From contig NZ_JAIUHR010000015.1 in NCBI RefSeq assembly GCF_020165195.1, positions 62,001 to 126,000 on the forward strand: a stretch of DNA of 64,000 nucleotides. Reading direction: 5' to 3'. Made by a program: the position numbers and the translations under genes. The notes under the pieces are model-generated. The model was not told the origin of the DNA. It saw only the letters and a list, made by a program, of their open reading frames with translations, and searched no databases. The DNA comes from Mesorhizobium sp. CA14 (GTDB taxonomy: Bacteria > Pseudomonadota > Alphaproteobacteria > Rhizobiales > Rhizobiaceae). Numbering within the stretch: position 1 is the stretch's first letter; each line of letters starts with the position of its first letter. Of this stretch, positions 38,582 through 47,153 are shown piece by piece.

Positions 38582-39246
38582 GACACGCCCGCCCCCAGAA
38601 CACGGCGGCCGCCGCCGACCAGCAGCCGGCGCAGCCCCATAGACAGGCCGAGATAGACCATCGTCACCACGAAATAGGTCTCGAAGGCGCGAAAAGTGCG
38701 CGCCTGCAGCATGTCGGCCTCATAGGTCAGCTCGCGCACCGCGATCTGCGACACCACGGCGGATTCAAGCATCATGATGACGATCTGGCTGGTCAGCGCC
38801 GGGTAGATCACTTTCAGCGCTTGCGGCAGGACGATCTTGACGAATACCTGGCGGGGCCTGAGGCCGAGCGCCAGCGCGGCTTCCGTCTGCCCGCGCGGCA
38901 CGGCGTCGAGCCCGGCGCCGACGATCTCGATCGTATAGGCTGCCATATTGAGCGTCATCGCCAACACCGCGGCCAGGATCGGGTCCAGCCTGATCCCGAG
39001 CGTGGGCAGCCCGAAGAAGATGAAGAATAGCTGCACCAGGAACGGCGTGTTGCGCATCACCTCGACATAGATGCCGATCGCCAGCTGAAGCGGCTTCGGG
39101 CCGTTTCTTTTGCCGGCGGCGCCCAGGATGCTGAGGAAGGTGCCGGCGAGCGTCGTGACGGCGATCAGAAGCAGCGTCATCGCCGCGCCGCGCGCGATCA
39201 CGCCCGCCGCACCCGCAAGCCAGCCGAAGTCGAGGCTGTAGCCCAT
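38578..39246 (-). CDS. Polar amino-acid ABC transporter permease
   Basis: A 222-residue permease of the same type, with AYTIEIVGAGLDAVPRGQTEAALALG and LPQALKVIYPALTSQIVIMML. It starts 136 bases after the binding-protein gene; that gap holds a repeat and a hairpin. It forms the channel with the following gene product. Confidence 0.92.
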   Translation of the reverse strand: MGYSLDFGWLAGAAGVIARGAAMTLLLIAVTTLAGTFLSILGAAGKRNGPKPLQLAIGIYVEVMRNTPFLVQLFFIFFGLPTLGIRLDPILAAVLAMTLNMAAYTIEIVGAGLDAVPRGQTEAALALGLRPRQVFVKIVLPQALKVIYPALTSQIVIMMLESAVVSQIAVRELTYEADMLQARTFRAFETYFVVTMVYLGLSMGLRRLLVGGGRRVLGAGVS

Positions 39247-39275
39247 GGCGATTGACCTTGTTGAAGGCGCCCGGC

Positions 39276-39330
39276 CTAGAGCAATTCCAGGAAAAGTGTG
39301 AAGCGGTTTTCCGTCCGGAATTGCGTGAAA
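39276..39330. repeat. GCAATTCC...GGAATTGC intergenic repeat, full copy
   Basis: CTAGAGCAATTCCAGGAAAA at the left and TTTTCCGTCCGGAATTGCG at the right form a long imperfect palindrome. Related copies are at 4911, 40253 and 42650. It lies inside the amino-acid transporter operon. Confidence 0.7.
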
Positions 39331-39346
39331 ACAAAGAGGGAGAGAA

Positions 39347-39374
39347 GGTTCGGCGCCTGTTACGGCGCCGAACC
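39347..39374 (-). terminator. Intercistronic 11-bp hairpin after the amino-acid-binding protein gene
   Basis: GGTTCGGCGCC (39347-39357) pairs perfectly with 39364-39374 around TGTTAC. It begins 9 bases past the binding-protein stop (minus strand) and has no T-tract. This is the third example in the window of a hairpin between a binding-protein gene and its permease genes. Confidence 0.7.
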
Positions 39375-39382
39375 GATCGGCA

Positions 39383-40183
39383 TCAATCCTTGAGATTGTC
39401 GGGGTTGAGCGGCGTCTTCAGCCAGGCCTTGGAGCTTTCGTCGAGCTTGCCGTCGGCCAGCATCTTGGCGACGGCGTCGTTGACAGCCTTCTTCAGCCGG
39501 TCCTCATTCTTGTTGAGGCCGATATGCGAGGGCGAGGTCAAGAGCTGGAATTTCTGCTCCGGCTGCAGCGCGTCCTGCTTGGCCAGCACCTGTGCGCCGA
39601 CGTCGTTGCCGACCACCATCAACTGCGTCTGGCCGGAGATAAAGGCCTGGATGACGGAATTGTAGTTGTCGAAGCGGCGGATGTCGGCGGACGATGGCGC
39701 CGCCTCGGTCAGCGAGGTATCCTCCAGCGTGCCGCGGTTGACGGCGATGGACTTGTCGGCGAGGTCTTCCTTGCCCTTCACGGCCGTTGCTTTCGGGCCG
39801 ATGACGGCGATGTAGTAGGGCGCGTAGGCGGCGGCGAAATCGATCACCTGCTCGCGTTCCTTGGAGTAGCCGACGCTCATCAGGATATCGACGCGCTTGT
39901 CGGTGAGATAAGGAATGCGGTTCTGGCCGGTGACGCTGACCAGGTTGAGCTTAACCTTCAAGGCGTCGGCGATGGCCTGCGCCACGTCGATGTCGTAGCC
40001 CTTGATGCTCATATCGGCGCTGGCCGAGGAGAAGGGCGGGAAGTCGGAAAAGATGCCGACATTGATGGCGCCGGCCTTGGTGATGTCATCGACGGCGTCG
40101 GCCTTGGCCTGGGTGGCGAGGCCGGCGGCGCCGAGCATCATGGCTGCCGCGATGGCGGATTTCAGTGCATTGCGAAGAGTCAT
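39383..40183 (-). CDS. Polar amino-acid ABC transporter, periplasmic binding protein
   Basis: A 266-residue family-3 solute-binding protein with a signal peptide (MMLGAAGLATQAKADA). It has the typical INVGIFSDFPPFSSASADMSIKGYDIDVAQAIADALKVK opening and the ligand-site RVDILMSVGYSKEREQVIDF. The ATG at 40183 is the only start that keeps the signal peptide. The neighbouring agmatinase-family gene makes arginine, agmatine or another guanidino compound a plausible ligand, but this is inferred from position. Confidence 0.9.
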   Translation of the reverse strand: MTLRNALKSAIAAAMMLGAAGLATQAKADAVDDITKAGAINVGIFSDFPPFSSASADMSIKGYDIDVAQAIADALKVKLNLVSVTGQNRIPYLTDKRVDILMSVGYSKEREQVIDFAAAYAPYYIAVIGPKATAVKGKEDLADKSIAVNRGTLEDTSLTEAAPSSADIRRFDNYNSVIQAFISGQTQLMVVGNDVGAQVLAKQDALQPEQKFQLLTSPSHIGLNKNEDRLKKAVNDAVAKMLADGKLDESSKAWLKTPLNPDNLKD

Positions 40184-40252
40184 TCTTATTCCCCTGCTGG
40201 AAGCTTGTTGTTGAAACCGGCCGCCGGCTCCAGCGCGGCGGCCGTGTTGGGA

Positions 40253-40320
40253 GAGCAATTCCAGAAGACGCGGTTTAGGTTTGGCGACTTCGCCATAGCT
40301 TCCGTCTGGAATTGCGTGAA
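40253..40320. repeat. GCAATTCC...GGAATTGC intergenic repeat, variant copy
   Basis: GAGAGCAATTCCAGAAG and TCCGTCTGGAATTGCGTGAA form the ends, separated by a GGCGACTTCGCC hairpin. It fills the gap between the agmatinase-family stop and the binding-protein start. Confidence 0.65.
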
Positions 40321-40323
40321 GCA

Positions 40324-41379
40324 TCAGCCCTTCTTGATCGCCGGACTGAACACCATCAGGCTGAGAATCTCGAACAGGACCTGGGCGCCGACATGGGCGG
40401 TGTTGGTGGTCGCGTCATATTGCGGCGCCACCTCGACGACGTCGCCGCCGACGATGTTGAGGCCCTTCAGCCCGCGCAGCAGTTCGAGCACCTCGCGCGT
40501 CGTCAGCCCGCCGACTTCCGGCGTGCCGGTGCCGGGCGCGAAGGCCGGATCGATGCTGTCGACGTCGAAGGAGACGTAGGTCGGGCCGTCGCCGACGATT
40601 TTGCGCGCCTTCTCGATGATGGCGGGGATGCCGAGGCCGGTCACCTCCTCGGCATGCACGACGGTCATGCCGGACTCGTAGGTGAACTCCCACAGATATT
40701 CGGCCGAGCCGCGGATGCCGATCTGGATCGTGCGCGAGGGATCGAGCACGCCGTCCAGCACCGCGTTGCGGAACGGTCCGCCATGGTGGAACTTGGTCAT
40801 GTCGAACAGCCCGCTGGTATCGCAATGGGCGTCGATATGGATCATGCCGACCGGCGCCTTTTTGCCGACCGCCTTCAGGATCGGACGGCTGATCGAATGG
40901 TCGCCGCCGACCGAGAGCGGCAGCACGCCGGCGTCGACGATCTGGTTGGTGCGCTTTTCGATGTCCTCATGGCTGATCTCCAGCCGGTAGCGGCTGCGGA
41001 ACGGCGTGTCGCCGATATCGGCGACGCGAAGCTCATGCGTCGGCGCGCATTCCAGCACATGGTTGTACGGGCCGATGCGCTCGATGGCGCGCAACGCGCG
41101 CGGCCCGAAGCGCGAGCCGGGACGGTTGGTGACGCCGAGGTCCATCGGCACGCCGATCATCGCCACCTGCAGGTCGCCGAAATCCGGGTTCTCGGCGGCG
41201 ATTTCGCGGTAGGGCGCGGCGAGGAAAGTCGGGATGCCGGAATAGGGGGCGAGCCGGGTGCCCGACTTGTTGAAGATCTTGTCGGCGACCTTGCGGAATT
41301 TCGGGTCGAACATCTCGCCGCCATGGCTCTCGCCATATTTGCGGCGCAACGCTTCGAGCTTGCCGCGATCGTAACCCAT
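40324..41379 (-). CDS. Agmatinase/ureohydrolase family protein
   Basis: A 351-residue Mn-dependent hydrolase that releases urea from agmatine or another guanidino acid. The metal motifs are complete: SVGGDHSIS, IHIDAHCDT and SFDVDSIDPAFAPGTGTPE. A 40-residue N-terminal extension and the length are closer to guanidinobutyrase or guanidinopropionase-like members than to the 306-residue E. coli SpeB, so the substrate is open. The ATG at 41379 has GAGGAGA upstream; an earlier start (41529) has no conserved sequence. The urea produced could feed the urease encoded at 7.9-16.9 kb. Confidence 0.88.
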   Translation of the reverse strand: MGYDRGKLEALRRKYGESHGGEMFDPKFRKVADKIFNKSGTRLAPYSGIPTFLAAPYREIAAENPDFGDLQVAMIGVPMDLGVTNRPGSRFGPRALRAIERIGPYNHVLECAPTHELRVADIGDTPFRSRYRLEISHEDIEKRTNQIVDAGVLPLSVGGDHSISRPILKAVGKKAPVGMIHIDAHCDTSGLFDMTKFHHGGPFRNAVLDGVLDPSRTIQIGIRGSAEYLWEFTYESGMTVVHAEEVTGLGIPAIIEKARKIVGDGPTYVSFDVDSIDPAFAPGTGTPEVGGLTTREVLELLRGLKGLNIVGGDVVEVAPQYDATTNTAHVGAQVLFEILSLMVFSPAIKKG

Positions 41380-41551
41380 GTCCGGTCTCCTCTGCTTACT
41401 GCCCGCACGGGAGATTTGCCAAGCCAGCCAGTTGCCAGGCTGGATCGTTGCCCGCTGTCCCCGGCGGATTTCACGTCTCTTGAAAGCTGTTCCGGGCAAA
41501 AGTGTCGGGCAGCCGCATTGAAAAATCAATTGATATTGTTAGGGTCTTTGT

Positions 41552-41568
41552 TGTGAGAAAATCTCACA
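41552..41568. promoter_or_regulatory. Perfect palindrome, candidate LysR operator
   Basis: TGTGAGA-AAA-TCTCACA lies in the 204-base gap between the divergent agmatinase-family and LysR genes, 15 bases before the LysR start. It contains a T-N11-A pattern typical of LysR binding sites. It is placed for autoregulation; control of the agmatinase operon is likely as well. Confidence 0.55.
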
Positions 41569-41583
41569 GAGTTGGAGCTCTCC

Positions 41584-42558
41584 ATGGCCAAGCGCCTGCC
41601 GCCGCTGAACCCCTTGCGCGCCTTCGAAGCCGCGGCGCGGCACGCCTCGCTGACCAAGGCGGCGGGTGAGCTCAATGTCACGCACGGCGCTGTCAGCCAC
41701 CAGATCAAGGCGCTTGAGCAATCGCTCGGCGTAAAACTGTTCGAGCGCAGCGGCCAGCGCGTGAAGCTGACGCCGCATGGCGCGGAGTTCCTGCCGGCGG
41801 TCTCGGCCGCCTTTGAGGGCATCGCCGCCGCCACGCAGCGCATGACTAGGCCGGCAAGTGCCGGCGCGCTCTCGGTCTCCTGCGTGCCGGCGCTGTTGTT
41901 GCTCTGGATGACGCCGCGGCTCGGCTCCTTCACGGCGCAATATCCGGACATCCAGCTGACGCTGATCCCGTCCAACGATCCCAAGGACATCCGCGCCGCG
42001 GACATCGACGTCTGCGTGCATTATGGCGACGGCAGCTGGAGCGACTGCTGGATACGCAAATGGTCCGGCCTGGAGCTGTTTCCGGTGGTCAGTCCGACGC
42101 TGATCAACAACCGCCCGATCCGCAGCGTCCGCGACCTCGCCGACCATGTCTTCCTGCATGGCGACGATGGCCGTGAATGGCACACCTGGCTGGCCGCCGC
42201 CGACGCGCTCGATCTGGAGCGCGGTCGCCGCCATCGTCTGGGCGATGCGCGCATGGCGACGGAGGCCGCCGTGCACGGCCATGGCGTGGCGCTCGGCGAT
42301 TCCGTCACCGCGCGCGCCTTGCTCGCCAGGGGCATGCTCGTCGCGCCCTTCACCTTGTCGGTGCCGGCGGTCGACGATTTCTATGTCGTCTGCCGCAACG
42401 AGATGCGCTCGGCACCGATCGTGCAGCTCTTCATCGACTGGCTGTTCGCCGAGAAGGAGCAGGACGAGGCCCGCGCCGACGCGCCGGTGGCCGGCCGCGT
42501 GCCGAGCCGCAGGAAACGTCCGTCCCTCAAGGTCATAGGCGTCAGGACCGCATCCTGA
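41584..42558 (+). CDS. LysR family transcriptional regulator (GcvA-like)
   Basis: A 324-residue regulator with an N-terminal HTH (NPLRAFEAAARHASLTKAA, VTHGAVSHQIKALEQSLG) and the standard effector domain. The C-terminal tail is basic and longer than usual (VPSRRKRPSLKVIG). The ATG at 41584 has GGAG 7 bases upstream. It is divergent from the agmatinase-family gene and the amino-acid transporter, which are its expected targets. Confidence 0.92.
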   Translation: MAKRLPPLNPLRAFEAAARHASLTKAAGELNVTHGAVSHQIKALEQSLGVKLFERSGQRVKLTPHGAEFLPAVSAAFEGIAAATQRMTRPASAGALSVSCVPALLLLWMTPRLGSFTAQYPDIQLTLIPSNDPKDIRAADIDVCVHYGDGSWSDCWIRKWSGLELFPVVSPTLINNRPIRSVRDLADHVFLHGDDGREWHTWLAAADALDLERGRRHRLGDARMATEAAVHGHGVALGDSVTARALLARGMLVAPFTLSVPAVDDFYVVCRNEMRSAPIVQLFIDWLFAEKEQDEARADAPVAGRVPSRRKRPSLKVIGVRTAS

Positions 42559-42649
42559 TGGCTGGACTTGCATAGCTGCTTTTTGTCGGGCCAGCTTGCA
42601 AAGCAGCAAGCGCGTTCGGAAATACGGTGCTAAGAGGCAGTTGGCTAAA

Positions 42650-42685
42650 GCAATTCCGTGCAACGGGGTTGCGTCCGGAATTGAT
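42650..42685. repeat. Short GCAATTCC...GGAATTG repeat
   Basis: GCAATTCCGTGCAACGGG and TTGCGTCCGGAATTG form a compact imperfect palindrome upstream of pncB. It is the shortest copy of the family at 39276. Confidence 0.55.
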
Positions 42686-42748
42686 CGAACAAGGATTTGA
42701 AGCGTGACGCCCGCGTTTCCGTGCGTTGTGCTTTATGGATGAGCGAGC

Positions 42749-44053
42749 ATGGCAAAGACCGATATAGCGCGGCGCGTCTACAACCACACCTGGAAGCTCG
42801 ACCCGATCGTCCGCAGCCTGCTGGACACCGACTTCTACAAGCTTCTGATGCTGCAGATGATCTGGGGCATGTACCCCAAGGTTGACGCCACCTTCTCGCT
42901 GATCAACCGCACCACGTCGGTGCGGCTGGCCGATGAGATCGACGAGGGCGAGTTGCGCGAACAGCTCGACCACGCCCGCACCTTGCGCTTCTCGAAGAAG
43001 GAAATGATCTGGCTGGGCGGCAACACTTTTTACGGCCGCAAGCAGATATTCGAGCCGGAATTCCTCGCCTGGCTGGAGAATTTCCGCCTGCCCGAATACG
43101 AGCTTTCCAGGCGCGACGGCCAGTTCGAGCTCTCCTTCGCCGGGCCCTGGATGTACACGACGCTCTGGGAAATCCCGGCACTCGCGATCATCAACGAGCT
43201 GCGCTCGCGAGCGGCGATGCGCTCATTCGGCCCGTTCGCCCTCGACGTGCTCTACGCCCGCGCCAAAGCCAAGATGTGGGACAAGACCGAGCGGCTGAAG
43301 GCGCTGCCCGGCATCCGCATTTCCGATTTCGGCACGCGCCGCCGGCATTCCTTCCTGTGGCAGCGCTGGTGCGTCGAGGCGCTGAAGGAAGGCATCGGCG
43401 ATGCTTTCACCGGCACCTCAAACGTGCTTCTCGCCATGGACAACGACCTCGAAGCTTTGGGCACCAACGCGCATGAATTGCCGATGGTCTTCGCCGCCCT
43501 TGCCAATTCCGAAGAGGAGCTGAGGCAGTCACCCTACAAGGTGCTGCAGGACTGGCAGCGCTACTATGGCGGCAATCTGCTGATCGTGCTCCCCGACACT
43601 TTCGGCACCGCCGCGTTCCTGCGCGATGCGCCGGACTGGATCGCCGACTGGACCGGCTTCCGGCCGGACAGCGCGCCGCCGATCGAAGGCGGCGAGAAGA
43701 TCATCGACTGGTGGCGCAAGAAGGGCAAGGATCCCAAGCAGAAGCTGCTCATCTTCTCCGACGGCCTGGAAGTCGAGACCATCGAGGAGACCTACAAGCA
43801 TTTCCGCGGCAAGGTGCGCATGTCCTTCGGCTGGGGCACCAACCTCACCAATGATTTCGAGGGTTGCGCGCCGACCGAAACCAAGAGCCTCGACGCCATC
43901 TCGCTCGTCTGCAAGGTCAGCGAAGCCAATGGCCGGCCGGCGGTGAAGCTGTCGGACAACCCCGCCAAGGCGACCGGGGATGAGAAGGAGATCAAAAGGT
44001 ATCTCAGGATATTTGGCGAGAAGGGACGCGTGGAGCAGCTGGTGAAGGTGTGA
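42749..44053 (+). CDS. pncB: Nicotinate phosphoribosyltransferase
   Basis: A 434-residue cytoplasmic enzyme of NAD salvage that joins nicotinate and PRPP (ATP-stimulated) to nicotinate mononucleotide. It has [15 protein letters not shown] near the start, the active-site region [14 protein letters not shown] with the catalytic His, [21 protein letters not shown], and [11 protein letters not shown] for phosphate binding. The length is standard. Together with pncA at 52.4 kb both nicotinamide-salvage steps are in this window. Confidence 0.96.
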   Translation: MAKTDIARRVYNHTWKLDPIVRSLLDTDFYKLLMLQMIWGMYPKVDATFSLINRTTSVRLADEIDEGELREQLDHARTLRFSKKEMIWLGGNTFYGRKQIFEPEFLAWLENFRLPEYELSRRDGQFELSFAGPWMYTTLWEIPALAIINELRSRAAMRSFGPFALDVLYARAKAKMWDKTERLKALPGIRISDFGTRRRHSFLWQRWCVEALKEGIGDAFTGTSNVLLAMDNDLEALGTNAHELPMVFAALANSEEELRQSPYKVLQDWQRYYGGNLLIVLPDTFGTAAFLRDAPDWIADWTGFRPDSAPPIEGGEKIIDWWRKKGKDPKQKLLIFSDGLEVETIEETYKHFRGKVRMSFGWGTNLTNDFEGCAPTETKSLDAISLVCKVSEANGRPAVKLSDNPAKATGDEKEIKRYLRIFGEKGRVEQLVKV

Positions 44054-44101
44054 GGCTTAAGGCCCGGACGAATGGAATTCCTGGATAAGCCGAGTTCCTT
44101 C

Positions 44102-44262
44102 GCGCCCCCCTCTGTCCTGCCGGACATCTCCCCCTCTAGGGGGGAGATTACGCTGTCATCTCCGCTTTCGCCAATCTCTGACGTTGCAGGAGGAGAGCCG
44201 GCGCCGAAACTGCTAATCTCCCCCCAAGAGGGGGAGATGCCCGGCAGGGCAGAGGGGGGCGC
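44102..44262. repeat. 161-bp GC-rich repeat with 20-bp inverted ends
   Basis: GCGCCCCCCTCTGTCCTGCC (44102-44121) is the inverse of 44243-44262 with one mismatch. Inside are two CTCCCC/GGGGAG hairpins and the shared core CGCTTTCGCCAAT. A second copy is at 60402-60538 and a solo end at 4066. The right half carries a GGGGGAGATG that may serve as ribosome site and start codon for the next gene. Confidence 0.75.
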
Positions 44263-45676
44263 CGTAGAGTGCCAGCTTTCCGGGTTGGCTTTCCTAGCCG
44301 CCGCCCTCGCCACTCTCCCCACCCCCGCCTTCGCCCACGCTTCCGACCGCGGCCACGTCCTGCTTCTCCCGACCGGTTACTACATCGCAGGTGGCGCGCT
44401 GGCGGTGGCCGTCAGCTTCCTCGTTCTGGCGCTGCTGCCGCCTGCCGCCCTCGACCATTTCTGGCGTCGGCGCCTACCTCTATTTGCCTTCAGCGACACC
44501 CTGCGCACCACTATCAGCCTGATTTCCTTTGCCGGCTTCGCGCTTCTCATCGCCGCCGGGCTTTCCGGCAGCCGCGACCCGCTTTCCAACCCTCTCCCAC
44601 TCGTGATCTGGACGCTGCTCTGGGCCGGCTTCACCCTGTTGCAGGGCGTCTTCGGCGACTTCTGGTCGTGGCTCAACCCATGGTACGGCCCGTGGCGCGT
44701 CGCCTCTCGCGTTTTCAGCATTCAGGCCGGCGACGCAAAGCCATCGCGCCTGCTCAACTGGCTCGGCTACTGGCCGGCCTTCGCGCTGTTCTTCGCCTTC
44801 GCCTGGTTCGAGCTGATCGATCCGGCGCCCGACGATCCGGCCCGCCTGGCCTTTGCCGCCGGTATCTATTGGCTGGCGAGCTTTGTCGCGATGCTCGTCT
44901 TCGGCTACGACGCCTGGAGCCGGCGCGGCGAATTCCTCACTGTCTTCTTTGCCATGGTCGCCCGCTTCGCGCCTGTCGAGCGCCTCGATGGCCGGCTCTC
45001 GCTCTGCTGGCCCGGCGCCAAGCTGCTTGCGGCCGCGCCGCTGCCGCTGAGCGGCACGGCCTTTCTTCTCCTCGCCCTGTCCTCAGTATCTTTCGACGGC
45101 CTGTCGAAAACCTTCTTCTGGCTCGGTCTGTTCGGCGTCAATCCGCTGGAATATCCAGGCCGCACCGCTTTGATCGGCATCGGCAGCTTCGGCCTTGTGC
45201 TCACCTTCGTCCTGCTCGCGGCCGTGTTCGCGTCGGCCGTTTTTCTTGGACAGCGCCTTGCCGGCGACGATCATTCATTGAGGGCGCCTTCGGGCCTGCT
45301 GGTCTGGTCGATCGTGCCGATCGCGCTCGCCTACCACATTGCGCATTACCTCACCGTTCTGCTCGTCGACGGCCAGTACGCGCTGGTCGCGCTCTCCGAT
45401 CCTTTCGCGCTCGGCTGGAACCTGTTCGGCACCGCTGGCAGGATGGTCGAGGCGGGCGTCGTCGCCGGCGCCCAGTCGGCCTGGTGGCTATGGAATGTCC
45501 AGGCCGGCGTCATTATCGCCGGCCATGTGCTGGCGGTTCTGGTCGCGCATGGCCTTGCCTGGCGCCTCCACCCTCAGCCTTCGCGTGCGGCGCTCAGCCA
45601 GCTTCCGCTCACATTTCTGATGATCGCCTACACGATCTTCGGCCTCTGGCTGCTTGCCACGCCGACCGCCGGATGA
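44237..45676 (+). CDS. Polytopic membrane protein of unknown function
   Basis: About 479 residues with a signal-peptide-like start (LAFLAAALATLPTPAFA followed by HASDRGH) and 10-12 hydrophobic segments. A family of similar membrane proteins is often annotated as fenitrothion hydrolase, but I would not assign that activity. The start is uncertain. The ATG at 44237 lies in the repeat and has GGGGGAG directly before it. A TTG at 44285 would give a shorter leader, and the frame is open from 44072. It follows pncB by about 180 bases and may be co-transcribed. The conserved His just after the leader cleavage site is worth noting. Confidence 0.7.
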   Translation: MPGRAEGGAVECQLSGLAFLAAALATLPTPAFAHASDRGHVLLLPTGYYIAGGALAVAVSFLVLALLPPAALDHFWRRRLPLFAFSDTLRTTISLISFAGFALLIAAGLSGSRDPLSNPLPLVIWTLLWAGFTLLQGVFGDFWSWLNPWYGPWRVASRVFSIQAGDAKPSRLLNWLGYWPAFALFFAFAWFELIDPAPDDPARLAFAAGIYWLASFVAMLVFGYDAWSRRGEFLTVFFAMVARFAPVERLDGRLSLCWPGAKLLAAAPLPLSGTAFLLLALSSVSFDGLSKTFFWLGLFGVNPLEYPGRTALIGIGSFGLVLTFVLLAAVFASAVFLGQRLAGDDHSLRAPSGLLVWSIVPIALAYHIAHYLTVLLVDGQYALVALSDPFALGWNLFGTAGRMVEAGVVAGAQSAWWLWNVQAGVIIAGHVLAVLVAHGLAWRLHPQPSRAALSQLPLTFLMIAYTIFGLWLLATPTAG

Positions 45677-45715
45677 CACAAGGGCGCGCCTCCGATGCCG
45701 TCGGGTAAAGCTCGC

Positions 45716-45752
45716 TTGCCAGGCCAGAGCTTTGGTGATTTAGTTTGTACAC
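45716..45752 (+). promoter_or_regulatory. Predicted promoter and TTTGTACAC motif upstream of the branched-chain-type ABC operon
   Basis: TTGCCA (45716-45721), 17 bases, TTTAGT (45739-45744). TTTGTACAC (45744-45752) begins on the last base of the -10 box. The same motif (TTTGCATAC) begins on the last base of the -10 box of the hydroxylase operon at 53159. A repressor bound here would block RNA polymerase. Confidence 0.45.
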
Positions 45753-45832
45753 ATGCAATTTTCGCGTCCTCCGAGCGAGGAGGATCGAGCCGCCTTATCG
45801 CTGGTCAAAACTGAAAAAACAGGGGAACCGAC

Positions 45833-47137
45833 ATGGCTGACAAGAACGGATTTTTCGACCTCTCCAAGACGACGCTGTCGCGCCGCACCGCGCTGAAAGG
45901 CATAGCCGCCGGGGCCGGCCTGGCGCTGGCGCCGGGCTTCGTTCGTTACAGCCAGGCGCAGAGCTCGGCACCGATCAGAATAGGCTTCCAGTCGCACCGA
46001 ACCGGTATCGGCGCCGCCTATGGCCGCTGGTACGAGAAGACCAGCGCCGCCGCCGTCAAGGCGATCAACGACGCCGGCGGCATCAGCGGCCGCAAGGTCG
46101 AGCTGGTCATCGAGGACGACGGCACCGATCCGGCGCGCGGCGCCGAGGTGGTCAACAAATTCGCCAAGCAGCACAAGACCGACATCGTCTTCGGCACCTT
46201 GTTCTCGCATGTCGTAATCGGCTCAGCGCCCGCCGCCGGCGAAAACAAGATCCCCTATTTCGTAGTCAGCGAAGGCCATCACGTCGCCTCCACCAAGCTC
46301 AACCGCTACGTCTTCCAGCCCGGCATTACCGACGTGAAGAGCCAGATTCAGTCGATGGCGCCGTGGATCGCGGCGAATGCCGGAAAGAAGGTGACGCAGA
46401 TCTTCCCCGACTTCGCCTTCGGCTACGACCACCGCGACTACCTGCCGCCGGCGCTGAAGGCGCAGGGCGCCGACGTGATCGCCCAGATCGCCATCCCGCC
46501 GACGGAGAGCTCCTTCACCAAGTACTTCCCGCAGATCCCGGCCGAGACCGAGGTGATCTACCACGTCATGGTCGGCCCGGCCGTGCTTACCTTCGTCAAG
46601 GAGCTCGGCGAATTCTACGGTTCGCAACGGCCGCAGCTCTTCGGCTTCATCGACTCGCTCGAAGCCGTCGACATCAACAGCCCCGGCCTCGAATTCCTCG
46701 ACGGCAGCCATTTCTGGGAAGGCTCGCCCCGCTATGCGCAGCCCGATGACTCGGCGGCGCAGAAAGCCTACCGCGCCGCGGTCGGCATCGACGACAACGG
46801 CGCCGCCGTCGGGGACCCCAAGGACGTCTCCACCGCCGCCCACATGTTCGGTTGCTGGGAAACGCTCTATGTCGTCAAGAAGGCGATGGAGGATGCCGGT
46901 TACAAAGGCCCGGAGGATCGCGCCAAGCTGGTCGAGGCGACCGAGGCGCTGAAGGAATTCGCCGAGGGGCCGGAGCATCCGCAGGGTCCGAAAACCTTCA
47001 ACGGCAAGATCCACCAGTGCTTCGGCATCCAGAACATCTCCAAGGTCGAAGGCGGCAAGCTCAAGGTCGTCCACAAGACCAAAATCGAGGACGGTCTCTA
47101 CGAGCCGGAAGGGGATTATACGAAGCAGGCGCTGTGA
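45833..47137 (+). CDS. Branched-chain-type ABC transporter, Tat-exported substrate-binding protein
   Basis: A 434-residue type I periplasmic binding protein (LivK/amide-urea receptor fold). The leader carries a twin-arginine motif (LSRRTALKG) before AAGAGLALAPGF, so it is probably exported folded by Tat. The body starts PIRIGFQSHRTGIGAAYG and has VELVIEDDGTDPARGAEVV. It is the first gene of a five-gene importer operon and lies 8 kb before the hydroxylase operon with the same upstream motif. The ligand may be the N-heterocycle of that pathway. Confidence 0.9.
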   Translation: MADKNGFFDLSKTTLSRRTALKGIAAGAGLALAPGFVRYSQAQSSAPIRIGFQSHRTGIGAAYGRWYEKTSAAAVKAINDAGGISGRKVELVIEDDGTDPARGAEVVNKFAKQHKTDIVFGTLFSHVVIGSAPAAGENKIPYFVVSEGHHVASTKLNRYVFQPGITDVKSQIQSMAPWIAANAGKKVTQIFPDFAFGYDHRDYLPPALKAQGADVIAQIAIPPTESSFTKYFPQIPAETEVIYHVMVGPAVLTFVKELGEFYGSQRPQLFGFIDSLEAVDINSPGLEFLDGSHFWEGSPRYAQPDDSAAQKAYRAAVGIDDNGAAVGDPKDVSTAAHMFGCWETLYVVKKAMEDAGYKGPEDRAKLVEATEALKEFAEGPEHPQGPKTFNGKIHQCFGIQNISKVEGGKLKVVHKTKIEDGLYEPEGDYTKQAL

Positions 47138-47153
47138 GCTTGTCTCATAGCAT

